Positions 17,703-25,014 of a stretch of DNA of 64,000 bases are shown one piece after another. Positions within the stretch are counted from its first letter, which is position 1. Each line of letters starts with the position of its first letter. A program made the translations under genes and the position numbers. The notes beneath the pieces are model-generated. The model did not search any database, was not told the origin of the DNA, and saw only the letters and a program-made list of their open reading frames with translations. Source of the stretch: Algoriphagus sp. GTDB taxonomy: Bacteria; Bacteroidota; Bacteroidia; Cytophagales; Cyclobacteriaceae. The stretch is from positions 386,112-450,111 of the forward strand of contig JAQSDM010000012.1 in the NCBI GenBank assembly GCA_029945945.1, in the 5' to 3' direction.

Positions 17703-18110
17703 TTAAAGATTTAGAACATTCAGTATCCAACCCCAGAAAGCACGACTCTTTTTCTCGATTCGTTTGATTTCAGGCTCTGGTTCAGTTTTATAGTATTTGA
17801 TTTTGACTTCTGCATCATATTCCCGAACATTCAAGATTTGATCCTTCGACCAAGATTCAGACCATTCAACCTTTCCATCCTTTATCCAATAATGTGATTG
17901 ACAATCGAAACTCCAATTGCCAATTGAAGGATAAAGGGAGATACTTTTTCCATTAAAAGTAAGTTTCCAATCAGCAGGTGAAATTGGAGTAACGACCTTA
18001 TTGCGGCATCCACACACGCAAAGGTGTATGGCTGTGCAATATTCAATAGAGATATAGATTATTCCTTCTTCAAGGTGATCGGGAATGAATTCTAGAAATC
18101 TATGCTGCAT
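17703..18110 (-). CDS. DUF6527-like Cys-rich protein of ubiquitin-like operon
   Basis: A 135-aa protein from the ATG at 18110 ([13 protein letters not shown]); ATGs at 18119 and 18140 are alternatives. It has a cluster CVCGC preceded by another Cys, then [30 protein letters not shown] and [12 protein letters not shown]. This is the pattern I remember for DUF6527, a family encoded beside ThiF/E1-like and multi-ubiquitin genes. The Cys set (EYC, LCVCGC, FDC) plus the His of SHYW could form a zinc site. The start overlaps the E1-like gene by 11 bp, so expression is coupled. Its activity is unknown; it could be the missing ligase, protease or adaptor of the system. Confidence 0.78.
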   Translation of the reverse strand: MQHRFLEFIPDHLEEGIIYISIEYCTAIHLCVCGCRNKVVTPISPADWKLTFNGKSISLYPSIGNWSFDCQSHYWIKDGKVEWSESWSKDQILNVREYDAEVKIKYYKTEPEPEIKRIEKKSRAFWGWILNVLNL

Positions 18111-19275
18111 GATCGTCATTGATGATTTTAGAGACTTCAATTGTGTAGGTTGAATGATGCTCGTTTTCTAAATCAGCATACACTCCAAACTCCTTTTTCC
18201 AACGAATCACAGCCAGAATCGCGTTCAATGCATTAAGATCACTAATTTGGATATTTGACGCATATTCATTGTCTCCAATTTCCTCTGGAAATATCCGAGT
18301 GTCTAAATGATCAATCTTTCTAGAACTTCCCGCAGTTACTCTAACTGCCCCTATAAGCTCTCCATTAACTTCTGTTACCCCTAGTCCAACATCCACAAAT
18401 GGAATCCTATTTTGAGCCAAGTAGTCCGTGATCATTTTCCTTGCTGCATTATTGTCAATAGAAACAAATACAAAAGACATACCGTCCAACTCAGTAAGAT
18501 CTCCCTTTTTGACATTGTACTCATGGACTTGGACACCCTTATGCATTTCTGAATAAATTCCATAGTAGTAGTTCACTTTAGATAAACTTTCGCTAAGAAT
18601 CTCTAAAGAAGCTGCTCCAGGTGATCGGAACGCATTGTGCTGGTCGAAAGTGTCACCATCGTAGATGTGAATTTCGGAAACTTGAGTTTTAGCAACTTGG
18701 TCCAAGATATAAGCCCCAGTACCTCCAAGGCCAATAATCGCTATTTTTTGACCTTTAAGTTTCTCATTGATGTACTCAATTTTTGCTCTGCTTGAGTTGG
18801 TATCAATGTATCTGAATGGAGTTTCGTTTTCCAAGTCTGGAATCACTGTGAAAGTTTTTTCCGTGACTTTGTCATCCAAATACTTGGCCGGTGCCGAAAT
18901 GATATCTGCGTAGCGCTTCACCTTTTCGTAATGATTAGGATATCCAGCTGGGGGCTTATTTGAAAACGATCGATCAATAACCAAAGTCGTGGTTAATCTT
19001 TTTTGATTGACCGAATGCTGGATTTCGGAAATCACACTGCCATCAATGTTGCAAGGATTTTCACCGGCAAAATCAATTACATGCGTATGCGGGGCCGCAA
19101 CATTCCCTCCTACCAAAGTGATTTGGCTGACGAGGATTCCATACTTTATCTCTTTATTAGAGTTTAAATATGGAATGTGGTGGACAATTAAATGTCCACC
19201 TTGAATTTCCACCTGATATCCTTCGTCGCGAAGGCGCTTTAAGTGCGGATTACGATTTATCAGTTGCTGTGACAT
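18100..19275 (-). CDS. E1-like ThiF-family adenylyltransferase with N-terminal DUF6791-like domain
   Basis: A 391-aa protein from the ATG at 19275. Residues about 1-150 form an extra domain with [25 protein letters not shown] and [12 protein letters not shown], resembling DUF6791 as I recall it. Residues about 175-391 are the ThiF/E1 Rossmann domain: nucleotide loop IGLGGTGAY (GLGGTG at 182-187), [17 protein letters not shown], and [10 protein letters not shown]1 enzymes activate the C-terminus of a ubiquitin-like protein as an adenylate. The only cysteine in the chain is C75 in the N-terminal domain, so a normal E1 catalytic cysteine is absent. The start overlaps the Ub-like gene by 26 bp. 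An E2-like job for the N-terminal domain is inferred. Confidence 0.85.
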   Translation of the reverse strand: MSQQLINRNPHLKRLRDEGYQVEIQGGHLIVHHIPYLNSNKEIKYGILVSQITLVGGNVAAPHTHVIDFAGENPCNIDGSVISEIQHSVNQKRLTTTLVIDRSFSNKPPAGYPNHYEKVKRYADIISAPAKYLDDKVTEKTFTVIPDLENETPFRYIDTNSSRAKIEYINEKLKGQKIAIIGLGGTGAYILDQVAKTQVSEIHIYDGDTFDQHNAFRSPGAASLEILSESLSKVNYYYGIYSEMHKGVQVHEYNVKKGDLTELDGMSFVFVSIDNNAARKMITDYLAQNRIPFVDVGLGVTEVNGELIGAVRVTAGSSRKIDHLDTRIFPEEIGDNEYASNIQISDLNALNAILAVIRWKKEFGVYADLENEHHSTYTIEVSKIINDDHAA

Positions 19276-19942
19276 TGAAGACCATTTTATTTTTGACACG
19301 CACAACTGAAGTTTTCACCATAGTCCCTTCGGGCTTTGGCTCATGACCCCTAAAATAGGTAACTGTGTAACCTATGTTCGGATTCGGATCATACTTACCA
19401 AACGCTAGCTCAATTATTTGCTCAAAAGAGATTGTGGGTTTATCCCAGCTTTTCTCCTGAGCGTTCACGATGATCGTAAATTTAGTCTGAGCAGGTTTGG
19501 TAATAAACTTTTCCTTACCGGGTCGAGCCAGATCAACAACTACATCATTAGTTATCAAGTCATCTTCCCAGCCCTCCTTTATGTCCAAGTAAATGTCAAC
19601 ATCCATAGGAATGTTACCCAGTTCTCTGATTTGAACGCCTCGGATAAATTGCTTAAACCAAATAAATGCCTTACCATCGATCGAGAATTGAAGCTTTTTC
19701 TTGACAAAGAAATTCTCAATTTCAGGTCTTGCAAGATTGACTGTTTTTTCATTTTCAATCAGCTCATCCTTAAAAGGACGAAGGATTGAAAGAAAAAGCT
19801 CTGTATCCGGAGGAATTCCAGCTAATTCTTTAAGCTGTAAACCTGTCATAAATTGATTGAAGGTTTCGTATTGTTTACCTTCAATGATGAGCTTTAAGCT
19901 CGGCTGTTTTGAGGGATGTACCCCCTCCTCAAATTTTTTCAT
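19250..19942 (-). CDS. Multi-ubiquitin protein with three tandem Ub-like domains
   Basis: A 230-aa protein made of three beta-grasp-like repeats. Repeats 1 and 2 (about residues 15-85 and 86-150) are clearly related: GLQLKELAGIP matches GVQIRELGNIP, and VNLARPEIENF matches VDLARPGKEKF. Repeat 3 (about 155-230, FTIIVNAQEKSWDKP to VFNVTA) matches the Multiubiquitin family start and end. The chain ends TATDKS without a di-glycine, so conjugation through a classical C-terminus would need processing or another route. It is the first gene of a three-gene operon with an E1-like protein and a DUF6527-like protein. The start ATG at 19942 has little Shine-Dalgarno. Confidence 0.88.
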   Translation of the reverse strand: MKKFEEGVHPSKQPSLKLIIEGKQYETFNQFMTGLQLKELAGIPPDTELFLSILRPFKDELIENEKTVNLARPEIENFFVKKKLQFSIDGKAFIWFKQFIRGVQIRELGNIPMDVDIYLDIKEGWEDDLITNDVVVDLARPGKEKFITKPAQTKFTIIVNAQEKSWDKPTISFEQIIELAFGKYDPNPNIGYTVTYFRGHEPKPEGTMVKTSVVRVKNKMVFNVTATDKS

Positions 19943-20150
19943 GATTATGAAATTTTAGTGATTAAAACCTTTCACTTTCTCCAGCTTATCATTTCAGCTG
20001 GGAAAGATTTTAAAGGGCATTGCCCTAAATGCTGTCTATTCGTTGCAGTTAAAATTGATTTTAAGTACTGCCAGACACATGGACACCATGTGTTAAAAAT
20101 CACCTCAGACTTGCATTTATCACCTAAAGGAGGTACGTTTGAATTGCACA

Positions 20151-20158
20151 ACAAATAT
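20151..20158 (-). promoter_or_regulatory. Possible -7 element of the ubiquitin-like operon
   Basis: On the minus strand TATATTTG fits the Bacteroidota -7 consensus TAnnTTTG. It lies about 210 bp upstream of the multi-ubiquitin start, and no well-spaced -33 TTTG was found, so support is weak. Confidence 0.25.
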
Positions 20159-20201
20159 ACCGACAGCCTTGCAAGGGCCGAGGTTTCCTTTAAGGATATG
20201 A

Positions 20202-20227
20202 AGCCAGGTAATTTTTGCCTGGTTTTT
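20202..20227 (+). terminator. Plus-strand terminator-like hairpin between operons
   Basis: AAGCCAGG pairs with CCTGGTTT around a short T-rich loop and is followed by a T run on the plus strand. All neighbouring genes run on the minus strand, so this hairpin would end a plus-strand transcript, perhaps a small RNA. The rest of 19943-20308 has no supported gene. Confidence 0.4.
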
Positions 20228-20308
20228 TATTTCAATTAGTTTTCAGTATTGTTTCACTCTCATAACTCATGATCTTGATTCTACTTTGATTTTCTCTGTA
20301 GTAAATTT

Positions 20309-22789
20309 TTAAACCCTTGGAACAATTCGAGCAGCAGTTTTAATATCAACAGCTTGAACTCCATATGATTGTAGCATTTGTCTCATGTCATTAAATACCG
20401 GTTTCTCGTTATTAGGATCTGAAATCGTTAAGATTGCTGTGAATGGTACGCCTTCAATTGGAAGTGTTACACCATCCCTAGACAAATACTCTACATTTAA
20501 TTTCCATTCAGTTGAGGGACCGACTCCTCTAGAAAATGTTTTTTCATAAACTTTTACAGGACTCCACTTGAAAGAATGTTCAATTTGATCTTTCTCATAT
20601 GAACTTCCATCTCCATCTTCTGGTGTATAAATCGCATTTAACCTACCTTTATAGGTGCCGTCATTATGCATCTGTCTTAGAGCTGCATCAATATTTATTC
20701 GGACAAACTCAGATCCAAACCTATAATCAAAGCTTGGAGTACTTACTATGGTTAGTTTTGCATGTCCGAAACACTTGCCATCGCGTACAAGACTTGAAGG
20801 CCAAGAAAATTTAAAACTCATTTTATGACCTCTTATAACTCGGTTTGCAAATACCAATGTAATTGCATGAGGGCTTCCATTTAAAATCCTTTCAGAATCA
20901 TTAGGTATCCCAAATCCAACCAAATGTTTTGTTATATTTCTTAAATTTTTATCGTTGAGAGACTCCGGTAGCATTGCATGGTGAATTCCTAGAGCAATTA
21001 GCGTTTCCCTGGAAACAAAACCTTCAATAAAATGGTCAATGCTAGCTAAAGTCTTTGCTACATTTGGCGCAGCATAACTGGTTCCACAACCATCAATAAT
21101 TTTACTTTTTGGATCCAAAGACAATAATCCATGTCCCAGGACAGGGTCAATAGTCCCAGCCCCTCCAATATGAGCAAAATCAGGTTTAAGTCCGACTCGC
21201 AAGCCAGGTCCACGGCAACTATAATTAGATAGTGCATATGGAACAATACCTTCAAGGTGAGGGGGATTTAAGGCCGAAACACTGATATTTCTACAGCTTT
21301 CTGCTGGCTTTTTTATAGAATCATTTCTAGAAGATGCTAAAATTGTTAATGCATCGAAATGATCGGAAGGCCACTCCTTTCTGATGTCTCGAGGATGAGT
21401 ATTACCAGCAGAAATAACAAAAACAACATCATTCTCTTCTGCAATCTTATCTAAAATCTGTGCTGGAACACTGTATCCAGTTGTTGACGCATGTTCATCT
21501 ATATTTAAACTGAAGTTAAATATTCGAACCCCAGTTCTCTCTTTCAATTCCTGAACAGCTGTCTCAAGTTCATTAAAAAATTCCAAGGGTTTTGAATAGT
21601 ATAAGCTGTAACTATCTCGGCGAGGTAAGATATCAAGATCAATTATTTTACAACCATCAATTTCTCTGCAAATTGCCTGACCATTTAATTGTTGTCCAAA
21701 AATTGCAAGTCCAGCAATAAAAGTTCCGTGATTCTCGTCTTTATCAGGACTGCTAATTAACCCCCACCGTTCTATGACCCAATTCCCAAAAACATCAGAC
21801 ACTCCTCCATCTACTATACACAATTTAGGATATGAACCATTATCTTCAGGGGCAGGAATGGCAAAATCTTCACCTTTTACCTTAGACTTAGTCGTTAAAC
21901 TTTGTGAGATGACTGGAGGAAGAGTCACTTTTTTTACCAATGGATGATTACCTAGGTACTCTAACAATTGATTATGTCTTTCTAAGTTGAGATCAATAGA
22001 TTTTCTCTCTCCCGATTTACCTGCATTTGATGATGAGTAAAACTGTATTACTGGGGCTGAATCGTTATTTTCTAATTTAACTCCAAACACAACCGATGCT
22101 CCTTGGCCTGTGGTAATTCTGGACACAAATATTCCTCTACCTAAATTTGCTAAACCATCAAAAAAACTATTAAAGAGCTCAAATTTATATTTACTTAGTA
22201 AATCCCAATCTTGCCTTGGCGGTGGGGCTTCGAACAATTCCACTAAATACGATCCACCAGTTTGAGGATTAGATAGCCATCTAACAGCCTCTTTAACTGA
22301 AAAATTTCTCTTATCACTGGAAGAATACATTACTATTTCTTCAATTGCACCAATTTCACTCCTTAATCTGGATGGATTAGGCTCATTCTTGCCATTTTTT
22401 TCTTTGTACCTGGTTTCAGTTTCAGCTTGTTCAAATTTTTTGTTTATTTTTTCTACACTCTCAGGAGTAAGTTCTACAAATAGCTCTCCTAAGTCTCCAC
22501 CACCTATTACTGGTGCCACATCTCTTTTAAATATCTGAGAAGTCGGCCGATGACTTTTTGCAAGTGCAGCCTGCTTAAGTGACACTTTTGCGTAAGAAAC
22601 CTTAGCATAACTGTTAATCAATTGCATGCTTCTAATTTCATTGAGCTGTTTTTGGATGTTATTTCGATGCTCGACAAACCCAATATCATTTCCAGCGAAA
22701 AAGTCTTTTGAACCACCACCGCCATTATTTTCTAACGCCTCTATAAAGGAATCACTATTTAAAACGATTTGAACAGGACTGTTTGACAT
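20309..22789 (-). CDS. ietS: Subtilisin-like (S8) serine protease, IetS type
   Basis: An 826-aa intracellular-type S8 protease (no signal peptide). The catalytic residues are all visible: Asp327 in IVDGG, His354 in NHGTFIAG, Asn463 in SAGN and Ser571 in GTSYAAP. About 300 residues precede the protease domain and about 200 beta-rich residues follow it. A short in-frame repeat YAKVS-YAKVS lies at residues 61-70. It starts 3 bp after the AAA ATPase gene. AAA ATPase plus subtilisin pairs are known as IetAS, named from a plasmid stability/incompatibility pair and later listed among anti-phage systems (from memory). The symbol is given by this family match. Confidence 0.82.
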   Translation of the reverse strand: MSNSPVQIVLNSDSFIEALENNGGGGSKDFFAGNDIGFVEHRNNIQKQLNEIRSMQLINSYAKVSYAKVSLKQAALAKSHRPTSQIFKRDVAPVIGGGDLGELFVELTPESVEKINKKFEQAETETRYKEKNGKNEPNPSRLRSEIGAIEEIVMYSSSDKRNFSVKEAVRWLSNPQTGGSYLVELFEAPPPRQDWDLLSKYKFELFNSFFDGLANLGRGIFVSRITTGQGASVVFGVKLENNDSAPVIQFYSSSNAGKSGERKSIDLNLERHNQLLEYLGNHPLVKKVTLPPVISQSLTTKSKVKGEDFAIPAPEDNGSYPKLCIVDGGVSDVFGNWVIERWGLISSPDKDENHGTFIAGLAIFGQQLNGQAICREIDGCKIIDLDILPRRDSYSLYYSKPLEFFNELETAVQELKERTGVRIFNFSLNIDEHASTTGYSVPAQILDKIAEENDVVFVISAGNTHPRDIRKEWPSDHFDALTILASSRNDSIKKPAESCRNISVSALNPPHLEGIVPYALSNYSCRGPGLRVGLKPDFAHIGGAGTIDPVLGHGLLSLDPKSKIIDGCGTSYAAPNVAKTLASIDHFIEGFVSRETLIALGIHHAMLPESLNDKNLRNITKHLVGFGIPNDSERILNGSPHAITLVFANRVIRGHKMSFKFSWPSSLVRDGKCFGHAKLTIVSTPSFDYRFGSEFVRINIDAALRQMHNDGTYKGRLNAIYTPEDGDGSSYEKDQIEHSFKWSPVKVYEKTFSRGVGPSTEWKLNVEYLSRDGVTLPIEGVPFTAILTISDPNNEKPVFNDMRQMLQSYGVQAVDIKTAARIVPRV

Positions 22790-22792
22790 AAC

Positions 22793-23980
22793 TTATATTT
22801 TTTCAGAATCTTTAAATTTTGAAAGATGTTTACTCAAATTTGACGGAGTCATTCCGAAAAGGGATGCTATATCTTTCTGTTTAAAAGAGAAAACTTTGTC
22901 ATTAAGCAGCAAGCCCATAAAGTCCTCATCTCTATGAAGCATTATATTTCTCTTTTTGGTATCAACTCTACCAGAGTTTAGTAAGGCAAATTGTTTCATT
23001 ACCTCTACGATATTGCTTCCCTTTTCTATGACAAATGCCCGTTTCAGCCATTTAGAAAGCATTTCTGCATCAGCCCCAGACGAACCTTCTAGACACCATG
23101 CCAGAAACTTAATTTCACTTTCATTGAATTCTAATGGTGAAGTGAAGTGCTTAAGAAGTCGAATAATAACCTCCAGAGAAGGATTTGGAATTTCGATTTG
23201 TATGTCAAACCTTCTCCAAATAGCAGGATCTAAAAGACTTTCATGATTGGTTACCCCAATAGTAAAACCTTTTTCATGACGCGAATCAAGACTCTGTAAC
23301 AACGTATTAACTACCCTTTTCACTTCACCAACCTCTTGGGGATCATTTCGGAGTTTAGCTATAGCATCAAACTCGTCAAGAAGTAAAATACATTTATACC
23401 TGTTGGCAAATGCGAACAAATTTCCAATGTTTCGTGAAGTCGTACCAAGGTAGGATGACATCAAACCTTCAAGTCTTGCAAGAACAACTGGTATCCCAAT
23501 CTGTCTAGCAATCCATTTGGCTAGGTGGGTTTTTCCTGTTCCAGGTGCCCCATATATCAAACATGAACTTGCGGGTGTTGCATTTATTTCCAGAAGCTCA
23601 TCAAACTTTTTCCATTCATTTACTATAGTTTGAATAGCAAGCTGAATGTTCTCATCAAATATTGGAGCCTTTTCTGGAAGATCATTTGGAAAAAAAATCT
23701 CAGCCAAAGGAGTTGAGGTTTCTTTATCCACGGGCATAGTGGTTTTGTGAGTCAATTCCTCACCTTTTAAGGCTATAAAAGATCTCTGAATCTTACTAGG
23801 TGACATATCGAGTGCTGATTCCGAACTTTCCATCAATGCATCTAATGATTTCGCCTCCTTAGTGAAGCCGTCTTTTTCAAGACTTTCCTTAAGTCTTTTG
23901 ATTTGATGCACAATAGCTTCATTTGGTGTAGCTAATGCCGACCTGCTTAATGCCTGAATGATGTTGAAGTATTTTAACAT
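22793..23980 (-). CDS. ietA: AAA+ ATPase, IetA type, with C-terminal HTH
   Basis: About 395 aa from an ATG near 23980; the frame is open 16 codons further to a TTG at 24028. After a helical N-terminal region comes one AAA+ module: Walker A GAPGTGKT (near residue 145), Walker B CILLLDEFD, sensor GVTNHE and an Arg-finger block WRRFD. The last 30 residues (FSFKQKDIASLFGMTPSNLS then KHLSKF) look like a DNA-binding helix-turn-helix. It is the upstream partner of the S8 protease and probably controls its access to substrates. The AT-rich 117 bp upstream would hold the promoter. Confidence 0.83.
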   Translation of the reverse strand: MLKYFNIIQALSRSALATPNEAIVHQIKRLKESLEKDGFTKEAKSLDALMESSESALDMSPSKIQRSFIALKGEELTHKTTMPVDKETSTPLAEIFFPNDLPEKAPIFDENIQLAIQTIVNEWKKFDELLEINATPASSCLIYGAPGTGKTHLAKWIARQIGIPVVLARLEGLMSSYLGTTSRNIGNLFAFANRYKCILLLDEFDAIAKLRNDPQEVGEVKRVVNTLLQSLDSRHEKGFTIGVTNHESLLDPAIWRRFDIQIEIPNPSLEVIIRLLKHFTSPLEFNESEIKFLAWCLEGSSGADAEMLSKWLKRAFVIEKGSNIVEVMKQFALLNSGRVDTKKRNIMLHRDEDFMGLLLNDKVFSFKQKDIASLFGMTPSNLSKHLSKFKDSEKI

Positions 23981-24145
23981 AAAATCATTTTCGAATACTT
24001 TTTCCAAATATAAAGTTTTTATTTCCAATTAAAGAAATTTATTTCCGTTTTTTTGATAAAATTTCCATATACGAATAATCCAGCTTACTAGCCCATAATC
24101 ACATTTTGATCGCCTAAATTGTACATTTGAAATTGATTTAATGGG

Positions 24146-24634
24146 TTATTGTAAAACAATCTCTTCTGTTAGCGGGATCGAAGTTTCCCCAGGAGACAAT
24201 GCTTCATATTCGAATTGTCTATAAACCTCACCATCTGCCAAAACATTGACAGTCGCCGAAAGTTGCTGGAAAGAATCATCGGTTTCACCTCCCAAGTGAA
24301 CGGCATTGAAAACTAAACCTAAACTATAGATAGGGGCTGAGGAAGTGGCTGAAATGGTTGGAACTTCTGGCTCAAAAGAAAGCGTGTAGGAATTGCCTTG
24401 TTCGATCACTTGGGTCCAGTTGAGCTCAGTCGGCTGATACAACACCGGAGTGACAAAAGTAGATGTGCCGCTCAGCATACTATGAACCGAAAAGGTCACC
24501 AAGTAGTCGGCGTAATTACCATCCATTTCAACTTCGATGGTCACAGATTTTTCAACAGGTTTTGGAGTCTCATCCTCTGAAGAACAGCGAAAGGGAAAAG
24601 TAGCTGCAGCGAATAATTCAACTAGATAATTCAA
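24146..24634 (-). pseudogene. Lipoprotein gene copy 1 with damaged signal peptide
   Basis: From about residue 17 (CSSEDETPKP) this 162-codon frame is nearly identical to the lipoprotein gene at 33365-33859, and the DNA is also highly similar. The first part differs: the normal signal peptide (LLVLAVAVFSFSC in copy 2) is replaced by an aligned but mutated LVELFAAATFPFRC with Glu and Arg in the hydrophobic core. No ATG remains, only a TTG at 24634. It is therefore probably a decayed or promoter-less copy left of the copper block. The function of the family is unknown; the protein is beta-rich and would be surface or periplasmic. Confidence 0.65.
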
Positions 24635-24729
24635 CTCTCAACTCGAAATAGAAAAAGCTTTTTCAGGCGGTTCAGAAATGCAAGAAAAAAAAATTCTTAG
24701 CCATAGAACCAGAAGGATGAAACAAGAAA

Positions 24730-24753
24730 AAGGACCCCAAAATCGAAGTCCTT
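24730..24753 (-). terminator. Possible terminator of the copper oxidase operon
   Basis: AAGGAC pairs with GTCCTT around a 12-nt loop, followed on the minus strand by a T-rich run. It lies about 260 bp past the stop of the multicopper oxidase gene. A second nested hairpin is at 24778-24824 (GCAGGT/ACCTGC with an inner CGTAA/TTACG). The stretch 24635-25014 holds no other supported feature. Confidence 0.4.
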
Positions 24754-25014
24754 CCATTCCACTTAGCGGATTTTATTGCAGGTAGGTTACTCGTAATCAG
24801 AGCTTACGTCCTATGCAAACCTGCCCAACATTTTAAGAAATTTACTGGTAAAAGTCACCAACTATTTTTGACCACATTACCTATAAAATCTTGACTCGGT
24901 TGTTTTTACTGTTCTTGTTATTAACCAGCTTTTGAGAAAGCATATTGTTTTCCGAATTTTGGATTCCACGGAGTCAGTTCCGACTTGGCATTGTGTATGT
25001 CTATTAGGTTGGTT

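Noticed and set aside
19916-20239. A 107-codon plus-strand frame between the Ub-like operon and the protease gene
   Set aside because: Its first part overlaps the multi-ubiquitin start in antisense, there is no good start signal for the long frame, and no family is recognised. The region is better explained as intergenic with a hairpin.
24778-24830. Possible integron attC site (GCCCAAC next to a long hairpin)
   Set aside because: Only one core-like heptamer fits; the partner core is missing and there is no integrase or cassette array.
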